Assembly: GCA_022592435.1 (NCBI GenBank)
Contig: JABYQS010000226.1
Coordinates: forward strand, 1 to 52,137
DNA: 52,137 nucleotides
Direction of reading: 5' to 3'
Origin: Cerioporus squamosus
Taxonomy: Eukaryota > Basidiomycota > Agaricomycetes > Polyporales > Polyporaceae
Shown: positions 33,840 through 44,290 of the stretch, in pieces
How the letters are laid out: each line of letters begins with the position of its first letter
How positions within the stretch are numbered: the first letter of the stretch is position 1
Translations under genes and position numbers: made by a program
Notes under the pieces: model-generated
The model's input: only the letters and a program-made list of their open reading frames with translations
Told to the model about the DNA's origin: nothing
Databases searched by the model: none

Positions 33840-34115
33840 CTGCAGTCACGGTAGTCCTCTACTTTACACGGTCCGGACAATCTTATGATTCCCTTCAAAT
33901 TGTGAGCAGACACAAGGTGTGATCAGAGCGATTTTGCAAAGAGAGGGGTGGGCTTTGTCCGTGACATCGTCGCCAACATATTTGTATCGGCAGCACGCTG
34001 GATGGCTGCACTACTAAACCGGTAAGTCGGGAAGAGTTACTGCAATTCAGGACCACCGCGCTTACACGCAACCTGTAACTACGTTGCGTACATGGAAGAA
34101 GGACGTCCGGCGACG
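33840..34115 (+). pseudogene. Relic of the C-terminal exons of a WD40-membrane gene
   Basis: The sequence around 33870-33920 matches the end of exon 9 of the 5991-7888 gene (ACAATC...CTTCAAATTGTG...AGACACAAG|GTGTG). After it, DIVANIFVSAARWMAALLNR followed by GTAAGT matches DIVSDISVSAARSMAELLNR with the same donor. The last exon (YVAYMEE) follows, but its acceptor CAG has become TAA. No WD40 part is present, so only the 3' end was left or copied. Confidence 0.6.
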
Positions 34116-34753
34116 CTCGTCCTACTATCACGCACCTGCTACGCCCGCTACGTTCTCCTCATACAGTTCCCTATTTGCTGCACATTCTTTCTCGCCTTAC
34201 ATGACATTCTTTCGAATCATGAACCGCACAACGACGGACTTCGAGTACCTACTACACGAGAGGAGTTTGAGTCGTTCAGCGTCCCAGTATGTGTTGTATA
34301 CTGAGGGTCCAGGAGATAACGCACCTCAATTTGTCCCTTCTCTTCGAAATGTTGAGAGAGGAAGAAGGCGGCCTCGAGCATCCAGAAAGCAGCCCCGAAT
34401 ACTTCAAGTGTGGCCAGCCACACTTTCTGTCTTCAGGAGGGTTGAGAGAAGGCCGCCGGCGTGGATGTGAGGAATGCGGACGGGACTGCGACAAACGATC
34501 AAGGAGGTCGAGCAAGTAGTAGCAGTTGGCCGGCGATACGATGCAGGTCGAGATCGACAAGGTGTCAGGATGCGCGGGCGATACAGCGCAACGTGTCGCA
34601 ATAAGTCAACCCAACTGCAGGCACGGCAGTCTGCGTGGAGGAATAGCTCGATGAAGCTCAATTGCACGGAGCGGGTGGTCGTGGAGTGCGCGATAATGAC
34701 GAGCAGTACTCGGGCGGTCTTCCATGGCGAGGAGGCGGACAGGGCGAGCTGGC

Positions 34754-34920
34754 CTGCACACGGGAGTAGCCACGCGCAGTCAGATTGACCAGAGTATGTG
34801 GCGGAGGGTCGACACGTTTGTACATGTGCGCAGGAGTAGCCACGCACAACCGCAGACGGATATCGTCGAGGTAGATACACAGAAGAGAGACAGGTCCCGC
34901 ACCGAGGCACCGCCGCATGT
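34754..34920 (-). repeat. Dispersed palindromic repeat, cluster 3 (2 motif copies)
   Basis: Motif copies lie at 34754-34779 and 34824-34849, both in reverse orientation. The reverse complement of this block, with ACCTCGACGATATCC and GCCTCGGTGCGGGAC upstream, aligns with 31387-31560 and with 18835-18960. The unit is therefore a larger dispersed repeat of at least about 170 bp and not an isolated motif. Confidence 0.72.
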
Positions 34921-35278
34921 TCTTCTTTGGCCACCACGGTCCACCACGCTTGACTTCTCGCTGTGGCCCGTCGCGGGGAGCTTGCACTGTGCAGGGGAAA
35001 TGTGTGGAGATCTAGAACCGGAAGGTCGTCGCATTCTGAGCGTATGTAAGCCCGTGATAATGGGGTATTACCTAATACAGGCGCTTAGCGTTGATAGCTG
35101 GCCCCTGAGCTGATCATGCAACTCCCCAGCTTCCAAGTTCTAGCATCGCCAGCGAATCCGGCGTTCACTTTGGTACGCACGACGTCTCCAGTGATTCCGC
35201 AACTTCCCTGCTCACTGCGATGTTCAGGATCATTGTCTCTTCTCCCCTCCCCTATCCGACAACGTCTGCTGGTAGTTG

Positions 35279-35296
35279 AACGGGGATATCCCCGTT
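35279..35296. repeat. Perfect 18-bp palindrome
   Basis: AACGGGGATATCCCCGTT reads the same on both strands. It lies about 360 bases upstream of the orphan gene start at 35652 and could be a dimer binding site. Confidence 0.6.
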
Positions 35297-35651
35297 CCTC
35301 GAAGCACATAGACGTCCTTCTGCTGGAAAGAGGTATAACCCTCGAGACCACAGAAGCTCCCTCCGACTCGACGCACAACCTCAATATTCCACACTTGAGC
35401 CGACGTGTTGCAAGACCGAACTCCCGCAAGACGATTTCTCGCTGCAGATATCAGTCTACGACGGATTGGTCACCGCCTCGTAGGTATCGCACACGCTTTT
35501 CGTTTTTCCTGCACTGACCGGTATGTGATCAAAAATAGCATTCATCCTCAAGTCTCCGTGGAAGGATAGGTTCCCGTTCAGGATAACTTCACAAGTGAGT
35601 CTTTCATGTCGACGTAGGCTGATTTCGCAACTAACAGCGAACAACGTCAGC

Positions 35652-38018
35652 ATGTCTGCCATGTCGTCGCTACCTTCGTCCTCTACCCCGGTCTCCGACT
35701 CCTCCCCCGCGGCTGCCGCACCTGTGTCCGATAGCAGTGGTGATGCTCGGCCACCCTCTCCTCCTGTCGAAGCGATTCTTCGTAAGACTCGTCATGGCAA
35801 AGGTGAGCTGGTTTCTTTCCAATTCTCGACGTATAGCTGATCTCCTAGCAGCGCACGTTGGCTTGGTGGACGCTTACACAGGCATCGTCGCAGCCCCCGG
35901 GTTCAGCCACAAGTCGGTCTTCACTATTCCAAACGCCGACTGGGTGCCTAAATTCGCGGTAGCGCATGGCGACATCACGACGTACGCCGACGGACGCTGG
36001 GGATACCATGAGTATTCTCGCTGGCCGCAAGAGTTTGACCGCCAGAGCTTCCACATCGCCTGCATCCCCCGAGTGGCGCCCCCGAACGCACCGGCTTCGA
36101 AAGTCCTGTGGCGCACGCTACAGCCGGGCGATTGGAAGGTCAAGAATTGTGGTGTCCTCGGCGTCGGCTTCCTCGAGTCTCAGTTGGAAGATCTCCTCGC
36201 TGACGCCGTTCGGGAGGCCATCACTCGATTCCACGAGCTGGGATCGTCAGGCCCGTGGCGGAAGCAGGGTGAGTTCCTGATCGTCTGCGTCCGCCACACG
36301 CTCGACAGGCTCCGCGGACTCCCAGCTGTCCGAGGGGTCACCATCTCGCTCGCGGCACATGTCCAAAGACTCACATTGGAGATCTGGGGACTCATCAAGT
36401 GGCTCCAGGACATCCAGCCGGTGGTCTCCGAGGTGCGCAACGTCTCCGCGCGCCCATGGGATGTCCTTGGAGCTCATACCTCCGACGGGCATATGGTGTT
36501 GGTCCTGCATCGTGCCGGTATCCCGGTGTGGTTCCAGCAGGACCTGACAACCCTGTTGGCCGTCTACGAGGTCGTTGAGCCGACGACGTTGCCTGCAGAC
36601 TTCTCACAGCAGCCGGTGTACCCTCGGCTCCTTCTCGCTAAGCGCGACATGTCAGGCGCGCTCAACATGCCTGGGGAATGGAACCGAGCCATGCAGGCGC
36701 TGGTGCGTCGACAGCTCTGTCAGTCACAACTACCGGCCCTTCTCGACGCCGCCGCCAACGGGCAGCCTCCGGCGAAACGTTTGCGCGAAGGCGCTGTGTT
36801 CGTCGGAGAGTTTAGTTCGTCGCTAGGTCCCACAACTCCCGTGTTCTTTCTTCAGGAAGATCGCGCATCCAGGGTCCTCGGGCATGAGCTGCCGACGCAA
36901 CCTGCAGGCCCGTCTCGCATCACAAAGTCTGCGCCGCTCGCCCAGCCCTCTCGTCGCGCCCGAGCCCGTATGAAGAAGCGCGAAGCTGCTCAAGCGCAGG
37001 GAGCAGCAGTAGAGCCTTCTGGTGGTCCAAGTTCGCGCCCTCCGCCAATTCCTTCACGCCAGTTCTATGCATCTAGCCTCGTCGCTGTCTCTCCTGCATG
37101 GGTGCAAGCTCTTACCACCGTCGGTCACCTGCAGCAACCTCGGTCCTCGGTGACATACTACTTCGCACCACCCTGGCTACTCGACCTGCTTGAAGTGTAT
37201 CCAGCCGACAAGAAGAGGATACGCTACCTGCACCACTGGGTTTCCATCCGTGCGTTCTGCCGGATGCGCCTTTTTGATCGGACGATCGACGGCCGGCCCC
37301 TTGCAATCTCCGAGTGGCGCGATGCCCTCTGGGGTGACTACCGCATCAACGAGTCGGGCGAGACTCCCCCGGAGGCGCGAGTAGCTCGCGAGCAAGTGCG
37401 CCATTCCGTGCGAGAGAACATCCGCCGCCTGTTTGGGAAGGCCAATGCCCTGCCGTCGTACGATAGCGCTGACCGGCCTGTTTTCGGCAAAACTGTCATC
37501 ACCTGCACGCGGTGGAGTCTGACATTGAGACCCAGCGGCGCATTGTTTGGGACGCCTACGAGACAAATTGGCGTTGCGAACTGCTCGCCTTGGATGCGCT
37601 GGTGCTGGGCACGGCCCAATGGTCGCAGGTGGAGCGTTGGCATCGGGAGCATCTCGTTTCGGAGGTCTGGGGCTCGGGTACATCGGGCCTCGATGTCGTT
37701 CCGGAAGAGGATCGAGCCGCGCCTGACTTCCGTTGGAAGGAGCCACCACAGATCGGTTGGGAGGAGTGTCGTCCATATCTCGCGGCGTTCGTATCCGTGC
37801 TCGCTCGCTGGCCGGACGCGCCTAATGGTCTTGCACAGGCAGCGCTGACCGTGAAGACTTGCGAGATGGACGCATATGGTCGCATCCTGTCGACATCAGT
37901 GAGTTTTTATGTGCGTACTTTCGTCGGCCGCTACGGGCGACTTCCTGTACCCCCGGTGTCCGCATCATCTGTACCAGCTCCTCCTGCATCATCGCCCGAC
38001 CCATGCACAACACAGTAG
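35652..38018 (+). pseudogene. Member of the large orphan family with a 1-base frameshift near its C-terminus
   Basis: Exon 1 (35652-35802) encodes a Ser/Pro/Ala-rich leader. It joins in phase through GTGAGC...TAGCAG to exon 2 from 35852. All family elements follow in order: WVPKFAVAHGDITTY, EYSRWPQEF, AKRDMSGALNMPGEW, PPAKRLREG, YYFAPPWLLDLL and LHHWVSIRAFCRMRLFD. After KTVIT at about 37503 the frame is lost. The C-terminal region (WDAYETNWRCELLALDAL, GWEECRPYL, YGRLPVPP) continues in another frame from about 37512 to a stop at 38016-38018. Spacing against the intact copy implies one missing base near 37510. The shift could be a real mutation, a sequencing error or, less likely, programmed. 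If real, the product loses about 170 residues. Confidence 0.78.
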
Positions 38019-38221
38019 ATGGATCTCGTAGTCAGACACTTTGTCGTTTGACTCCCATGTGTCTTCTAGTAAATCAGCAGACATTTTCGCTTCGTCTTGC
38101 CCGCGACGGCGGCGCGACCAACTGTAAGTTGTATAGTGTCTCCCACGCCATGTTCCTGCATCTGGCTTTCCGCCCGTTGCTCTGCACTATGAACTCGAAC
38201 TCATATGTGTCTCGTCTTAGC

Positions 38222-38559
38222 ACGACCTCTCGCCCTGCGACAAGTCCCTTGAGTTCGGCTTCGCCAGTGGCCAATTTAGCCTCGCGGAGAAATGGGTGAC
38301 GCAGCGCGCCTTCGATGGCAACAACCTCGCTCGAGTCGAGGTGTACGACCGGGTCACGGCGCGATGGGACTTCCGCGACGTCCACGACCACATCATGATG
38401 TCGATGCTGGGGAATCACACTTTCCTGATTCGTCTTTTCGCCGGGAAGTTGCTCGGTTTCGCAGAGCAAGCCATGCCCGCTCAAGACACCTGCCTGACAG
38501 TCGACCACACCCAGCAACTCCCCATCTCTGTCCAGGGGAAAGCCCGCGCTGACGAGTAG
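38222..38559 (+). other. Possible coding exon, unknown family
   Basis: The stretch from 38222 reads CDKSLEFGFASGQFSLAEKW and DRVTARWDFRDVHDHIMMSM to a stop at 38557-38559 and has good protein-like composition. The same frame upstream (FPPVALHYELEL) is separated by one TAG at about 38219. It is either a decayed gene or a gene with an intron ending CGTCTTAG whose first exon I could not fix. Confidence 0.3.
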
Positions 38560-39286
38560 ACGAGCCCCAGTGTCGCACCACATTTTGTCTTCGCGCTACC
38601 ACTGTACCGTCTTTGCGCAAAGTGCGTACTTATATATCATTTCCGGTCTAGTTGTCCTCCTCAGTAGTCCTCCTTACGTCCCACAGTGCGACTCTTTACA
38701 ATCCTCACTAATGTCGCTGTACCGCGCTACACGCATTAATACGTTCAGCTTATTCACGATGGCTTGCTGACGCCCTCATCGCCCTTAGTGTTGATGACAC
38801 GTCGACGCGAACACGAGAACGGCGATCACTCGGACGATGTGCCACCGGGAGGGGCGAGGACCAATGGAGTCCACATCGACGGCGTCGAGGGGAGGTGGGT
38901 CGTTTCCTTATGATGAACTTGAGTTTGGTCCCACAGACAGACGACGAGGAGATAGGCAAGAAGGCCGTGTGATGCAAGCCATCGCTCCCGAAGTGAGGGG
39001 GGTGTGTTCGTGCCGTGCATCTAGAGTCAAGCTCATAGTGTCCGCAGCGCATACAGTGACGCGTGAGCAATCTGCAAGAAGACGGGGTCGATTACAGTCC
39101 CAACGACATCACCTGTTAGGATAGTGGACCGTGATGACATTCGCGGGCAGCCTTTGAGCGACCGCACAGCGGCGTTCTGCTTGTGATGGTCTGCGGACTC
39201 GTACTTGGGTACCGGTCGCGCGTGGACGCTGCGATGCGGTAGCTCTGCTGTGTACCGAACTGTACGCACGGTGAATGGCGTTGCCT
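38560..39286. other. No supported gene
   Basis: A short plus frame near 38880-38990 (GSFPYDELEFGPTDRRRGDR) looks protein-like but lacks a gene context. Confidence 0.35.
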
Positions 39287-39610
39287 GCGCTGCAAGAGCG
39301 TGAAGACGAGCGACGAGACACGTCCAAAGATGCGTCCCGTCGCTCTCCTCCTCCCGGTCGTGGCCCGGCGCTGCAAGAGCGCGAAACAGAGCAGCGGGAC
39401 GCGTCCAACGACGCGTCCCGACGCTCTCCTCCTCCTCGCCGCCCTCCTGCGCTGCAAGAGCGTGAAGACGAGCGACGAGACGCGTCCAAAAATGCGTCCC
39501 GTCGCTCTCCTCCCCCCGGTCGTGGCCCGGCGCTGCAAGAGGGCGAAGCAGAGCAGCGGGACGCATCTTTGGACGCGTCCCGACGCTCTCCTCCTCCTCG
39601 CCCTCGTTCG
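39287..39610. repeat. Four-unit, 81-bp tandem repeat (A-B-A-B order)
   Basis: Each unit starts GCGCTGCAAGAGCG and is 81 bp, exactly 27 codons. Units 1 and 3 are near-identical, as are 2 and 4, so a two-unit block was duplicated. Because the period is a multiple of three, frames stay open on both strands; the plus frame gives ALQERE...RD.S.DASRRSPPP per unit. Which strand, if any, is translated is not clear. Confidence 0.88.
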
Positions 39611-39987
39611 CTCATCGCCTGCCGACATCTGCCCGCTTTCATCGCTTGCTCGCGAATCGCCTGCCCTCGTGCCTGCACCCTCGTCTCCCGCTCTGTTGTC
39701 TGCTCTCACCGGTCCGCTCTCATGACCGCCCGCCCTCGATTGTGGTTCACGGGCTCTTCTTCACCCGCTCTTTTCCGCCTGCTCTCATTGCCCACTGTTG
39801 CCGCCTGCCCTTGTTTTGCTGCCTGTTCCCACTGCATATGCCAACCATATAACTTAGTATCACTGAATGTGTACTTTTGTTACATCTTAGGATAATTTAG
39901 TTGTCCCTATTCCAAAACGCATGGTGTGAGCCGGTACATTAAGTAACTGAAGCCAAGCAGTGGTCCTTAGCCTAATCAGCAGTTAGT
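39611..39987. other. Pyrimidine-rich spacer, no gene
   Basis: The sequence between the two tandem arrays is rich in CCGCTCTC-type words. Near 39970-39988 it ends with an inverted half-unit (CCTAATCAGCAGTTAG) of the following array. Confidence 0.45.
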
Positions 39988-40475
39988 GCACCCGCCAAAA
40001 GACGCTAACTGCTAATTAGCACGTCCGCCGCGCGGTGCTAACTGCTAATTAGCACATCGGCCGAAAGATGCTAACTGCTAATTAGCACGTCCGCCGAAAG
40101 ATGCTAACTGCTAATTAGCGTGCCCACCAAAGGACGCTAACTGCTGATTAGCACGTCCACCGGGCAGTGCTAACTGCTACTTAGCGCGCCCACCGCGCAG
40201 TGCTAACTGCTACTTAGCGCGCCCACCAAAAGACGCTAACTGCTAATTGGCACATCCGCCACGCAGTGCTAACTGCTAATTAGCACATCGCCGCGCAGTG
40301 CTAACTGCATTAGCACGTTCACCGAAGACGCTAACTGCTAATTAGCACATCGCCGAAAGACGCTAACTGCTAATTAGCACGTCCGCCACGCAGTGCTAAC
40401 TGCTAATTAGCGCGCCCACCGAAATATGCTAACTGCATTAGCACGTCCGCGGCGCAGTGCTAACTGCTAATTAGC
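39988..40475. repeat. Minisatellite, about 15 units of 33 bp
   Basis: Every unit carries GCTAACTGCTAATTAGC, in which GCTAATTAGC is a perfect 10-bp palindrome. It is joined to a variable GC-rich half of two subtypes (…CGCAGT and …AAAGAY). A few units are 30-32 bp through small deletions. The array is contiguous, with no unique spacers. Confidence 0.95.
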
Positions 40476-41550
40476 AGTAATGTTGCTACTGTCAAGCAAC
40501 AAAAACATGAAACCACCACCAGTGTGCCACATAGCGCCTATGCCAAAGCTACGACATGGTTTATATTGGTTGCTAGGTTGTTCATGTGGCATGATATAGT
40601 TGGTAGTTAGTTTCTAGTTTCAGTATGTAGTTGGCTAGGTTAGTTAGGTAGTTAGGTGGTGCATGTAGTTGTAGTTGGTTATACCTGGTAGTGGTAGTAG
40701 TTGTAGTAGTAGGTGGTGGTAGTAGTGGTAGTTTTTTAGTCTGGACACATTCTAGATACACATTGGATACATTTTGAATGTATCTCTCATGTTCCACAAA
40801 TGTGTTCACGATGTATCCTGCAGATACACGTCAATCATATACTGAAACCATTTAACATGTGACTTATGTGTGTCCCAGTTCTTTCTGAGGGATACACATT
40901 GATCACATGGTAAACACATCTAAAATGTATCTAACATGTGCCGTAGATGTTCCCCCGTGATATACTTTAGTCACATCGTGGGAACATTTGCAATTTTATC
41001 AGCGTGAATCCTACATGTTGTTTGTTAACTCATGTTAAATACATGCTGGTTACATAAAGTGTATGATTAACATGCTTCTTCGAGATTCATGCTGTAGTTA
41101 TTTTCAATGTAACTGGCAGATACATGGCTGGATATAGGGCCGGATACATGCTGGTTACAGCTTAGTCACATTTCAATTGTGTCTGAAATGTATCGCGCCG
41201 GAACTTGCTAGACATATTTGGCCAATAACTACCATGTATCTAGGATGTTTCCCACGGATACATGGTCATTTGCCCCCGGTGAGTCTTGGTCGTGAGTATC
41301 GTAGCGAACATCGGGAATTGTGCAGACACTTGCCAAAGATGCTGGGTATCGAGGTGGATGGATGGGACAAATCGGACTAGTAAACAACAGAATAGTATGT
41401 CGCTGTACTGATACATCGCACCTACATATCCCTGTAACATCAGACCTTCCAGCTTGTATACATTATCACAGGGACATGGAACCCTTTCGTCAGTATCCGT
41501 CCTAGTAGGGCGATCGTTGTCTGTCTTCCGCGCGATTCACTACATGTTCA
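40476..41550. other. AT-rich, degenerate-repeat region without genes
   Basis: GC content drops sharply by eye. At 40590-40735 there is a TAGT/GGTAGT simple repeat. At 40740-41480 words such as GATACACAT, ACATGTATC and TCACAT recur in both orientations, like a degraded satellite. No gene is seen. Confidence 0.6.
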
Positions 41551-43744
41551 TCAATGTACTCCGCTACCAGTGACACCCTTGATCATATCTGCACACTTTT
41601 CCGCCACCATGACCGCCGGAGCCATTATATGAGATGCGATGATCTCAGGGAACACCGACGTATCGCAGACTCGGAGGCCACGGACGCCATGCACCTTCAA
41701 CTTGGCATCCACGACGCTTGGACACGCTCCGTGGGTTTCCCTTCCCATCCGGCATGTAGAAGTGTAGTGAAAGCATGTGCGAAGGTTCGCACGAATGAAC
41801 TCGTCCACATCCTCGTCGCTAGCGCTTTTCGGAACCTTCAGTTCCGCAAGAGGATAGCCCTGCTTGCGCACCTCTTCGCCGATGCGCAGCGCAAGACGCA
41901 CACCCTTACGAAGGGGCACGTAGTCGGCGGGGTCAGAGAGGAAGCCCAGATCCACGTCCGGGTGGACACGAGGATTGGTGGTGGCCAGACGCACAGAGCC
42001 CTCCGACTTGGGGCGAACGAGCGTGACGAGCATAGAGTAGACCCCCTTCCCGGACACGTCGTAGTCGCCGCAGTCGTGGGCGATGTGCATGAGCTCAATA
42101 TCCGGGCGATTCTCAGGCAGGGAAGCATCGAGCTCGCGCGGGTCCTTGCTCGAAATGCTCCCGGTGTCATCCAGAAGCCGACTAGGGACGAATGTTGAGG
42201 AGTTCTGGAACGGCCGCGAGAAAGCGCCCCCGCCCGTCAAGACGTATCTGGCCAGTTCCACGAGGGCTTTAAGCAGGCTTTCCTCGAGCTGATGGAGGGA
42301 ATCGCTCAGGGGAACTTCGAACGCGACTGGGACGCCCATGTGGTCGGACTGCGCGTCCAGTTCATGAGTTAGACATCTCTTCCCTGATACTGAAGCTACG
42401 AACCAGATGGCTGCCAACCGCTGGAATGTCTCTGTACACAGGTATGCCCTTCTCAAGCAGATGTGCTTGTGGACCGATGCCGCTGTTGAACAGTCAGTAA
42501 GATTGGAAAGGGGCGCCGAGTACCACATACTTACCTCATCATCAGAATCTGTGGAGACCCAATCGCACCGGCGCACAGGATCACCTCTTTCCGCGCCCTA
42601 ACAAGACAGCGGCATCCAGCTTTCCTCGAGTTACTCGCTTCGAGATACACTCCTGTTGCGCGGACGTCCGCCCCTTCAGCCTGAGGTACCAGTTCGACGC
42701 GCGACACAATACTATTCGGGCATATCTTCAAACGTTCCTGACGGTTACAGGTGAGGGACGGAGGTAGGAACGCGCGGTAGGTGGAATGCCGATGGTATTC
42801 TGAGTCCTGTACGATGTCCACTATGCCCGTGCATGCTGCGGGAATGTCCGGATCGTTGAGATCCGAGACGCGTTCTATTCCCAGCCGTTCTACTGCGCGG
42901 TCAACGCTACAAGAAGTGAGTACTTCCTGTGAGTAGCGAGTCGATGCGTTACTTACTATGCGTTGGTCTGGTAGGGTATGTCCGTGAATTGCCGATTTTC
43001 CCACATGCCTGAAGCAAGAGTTTGATCAGTTGCGGCTCATAGTCGAACGTGCAACAGAAGATAAGTAGCTCACCGTCATGGCCTCTGAACGTTGCCTCGG
43101 GATGACTTCGAGCATTCTCAGACTTCACGAAGTATGGCTCCAGATCTTCGTATGCCCAACCATCGTTCCCGAGAGCCTTCCATTGGTTATAATCTCCGGG
43201 AAAGCCTGGTGCGAAGGTCATCACCATGCCGTGAGGCTACCCTGTCACAGCTGTACTCACCTCGTGTATAGAGCATGCCGTTGATCCGCGAAGTACCACC
43301 CAGGGCTTCTCCGCGTATTATCTCCACGAAACGGTCGTCGGCGTGCGTCAACGGAAGCGACCACCATCGGGCAGCCAAGGAGTCTTTGGCGTACATGTTT
43401 CCCGAGAGCAAAGGGGCCCGAGATGACCATGTGTCTGCGACGGGACCTTGTTCGATCAGCAGCACAGACACGTCTGGGTCCTCGCTGAGACGGGAGGCAA
43501 GGACGCATCCTGCGGTCCCTCCTGTGAGCATACAGCATGTTAGTCCTGCTTATAGCACAATAGAGGGAGGGAATGACAACGCACCTCCTACTACGATATA
43601 GTCATACGTGTACGTGTCCGCAGGTACGCTTGGAGAGACGGGAATAGGTTTGCCGACGTCTTTGGGTAGCAGCTCGGGCACACCGGCCATCATGAACAGC
43701 TCCTCACAGTGAGGATTCCGACGGGATTGACTGGGATTGATCAA
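41551..43744 (-). CDS. GMC-family FAD oxidoreductase (glucose/methanol/choline type), 617 aa
   Basis: Seven exons join in perfect phase: 43585-43744, 43261-43521, 43074-43205, 42957-43008, 42535-42906, 42404-42482 and 41551-42348. The dinucleotide-binding GGGTAG (residues about 53-58, in YDYIVVGGGTAGCVLASRL), the first GMC signature region (GEALGGTSRINGMLYTRG), the second (CAGAIGSPQILMM, about 315-325) and the active-site His in FHYTSTCRMG (about 546) are all present. A second His at about 592 (ASHIMAP) occupies the catalytic-partner position. GMC enzymes oxidise alcohols or sugars with FAD. There is no signal peptide, so it is probably intracellular, unlike secreted aryl-alcohol oxidases. 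The P450 gene lies directly upstream on the same strand, suggesting shared use. Confidence 0.92.
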
Positions 43745-44290
43745 CTCTGGGTAACATCAATCGGGGGAGATAAAGAGATGCAGCTAGGGAGTACGTGCCT
43801 CTGACAATTCCAAGGGTTGGCGGCCACTCTGCTTCCGGACAACCACGAAGATGCACACCCTGATACCTATGGATTCAGGCCCCGAAGAATCGGAGACCTA
43901 ATGTTGTGACAGTCGTCTGTGGATTGATCCACGCGGCGACTCTCACGTAACTTGCACCGACCTTCACTCATCCGGTCTCTGTAAATGCGGGAAATACTCA
44001 CCAATGTCGTCTCAGCCCGACACTGCAGAGAGTCCGTGGATACGTTCACAGACCGGCGATCATTTGGTGTAGGCATAGCTGACGTCTACGGCCGGCGGCT
44101 CGCCGGGATGCTTCTCATCATACCCTGACGGTTTGGAAGACTTCCGGCGACCGCATGCAGGACCGTCCCTGTTGGTTGACGACATATATCGGAACAGTAA
44201 GTTCTTGTCCCCGTCGAGACCAGCCCTACATGAACTAGACTCTCCGCGCGCCCGACCGCAGAGCCGCAGAGCCGACAATCAGGTGACGAC
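43745..44290. other. Spacer between the P450 3' end and the GMC gene
   Basis: No gene is supported. It should contain the P450 terminator and the GMC promoter, but no clear motif was identified. Confidence 0.5.

Larger units (their letters stand above)
34116..35651. other. No supported gene besides repeat cluster 3
   Basis: Several overlapping frames are open through 34084-34940 on both strands because of repeat composition. None has good splice context. The 600 bases before 35652 probably hold the promoter and leader of the next orphan gene. Confidence 0.4.

Noticed and set aside
38122..38221. Intron joining an upstream exon to 38222-38559
   Set aside because: GTAAGT...CTTAG has good ends, but the only phase-compatible upstream frame is closed by a stop without a start codon.
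39109..39709. Two long minus-strand Arg/Ser-rich frames
   Set aside because: They stay open only because the 81-bp repeat period is a multiple of three; nothing outside the repeat supports them.
39988..40475. CRISPR array
   Set aside because: The units are contiguous without unique spacers, the context is clearly eukaryotic and no cas genes are present.
41554..42198. 214-codon plus-strand open frame
   Set aside because: It is the exact antisense of the GMC oxidoreductase, whose exons and motifs are unambiguous.
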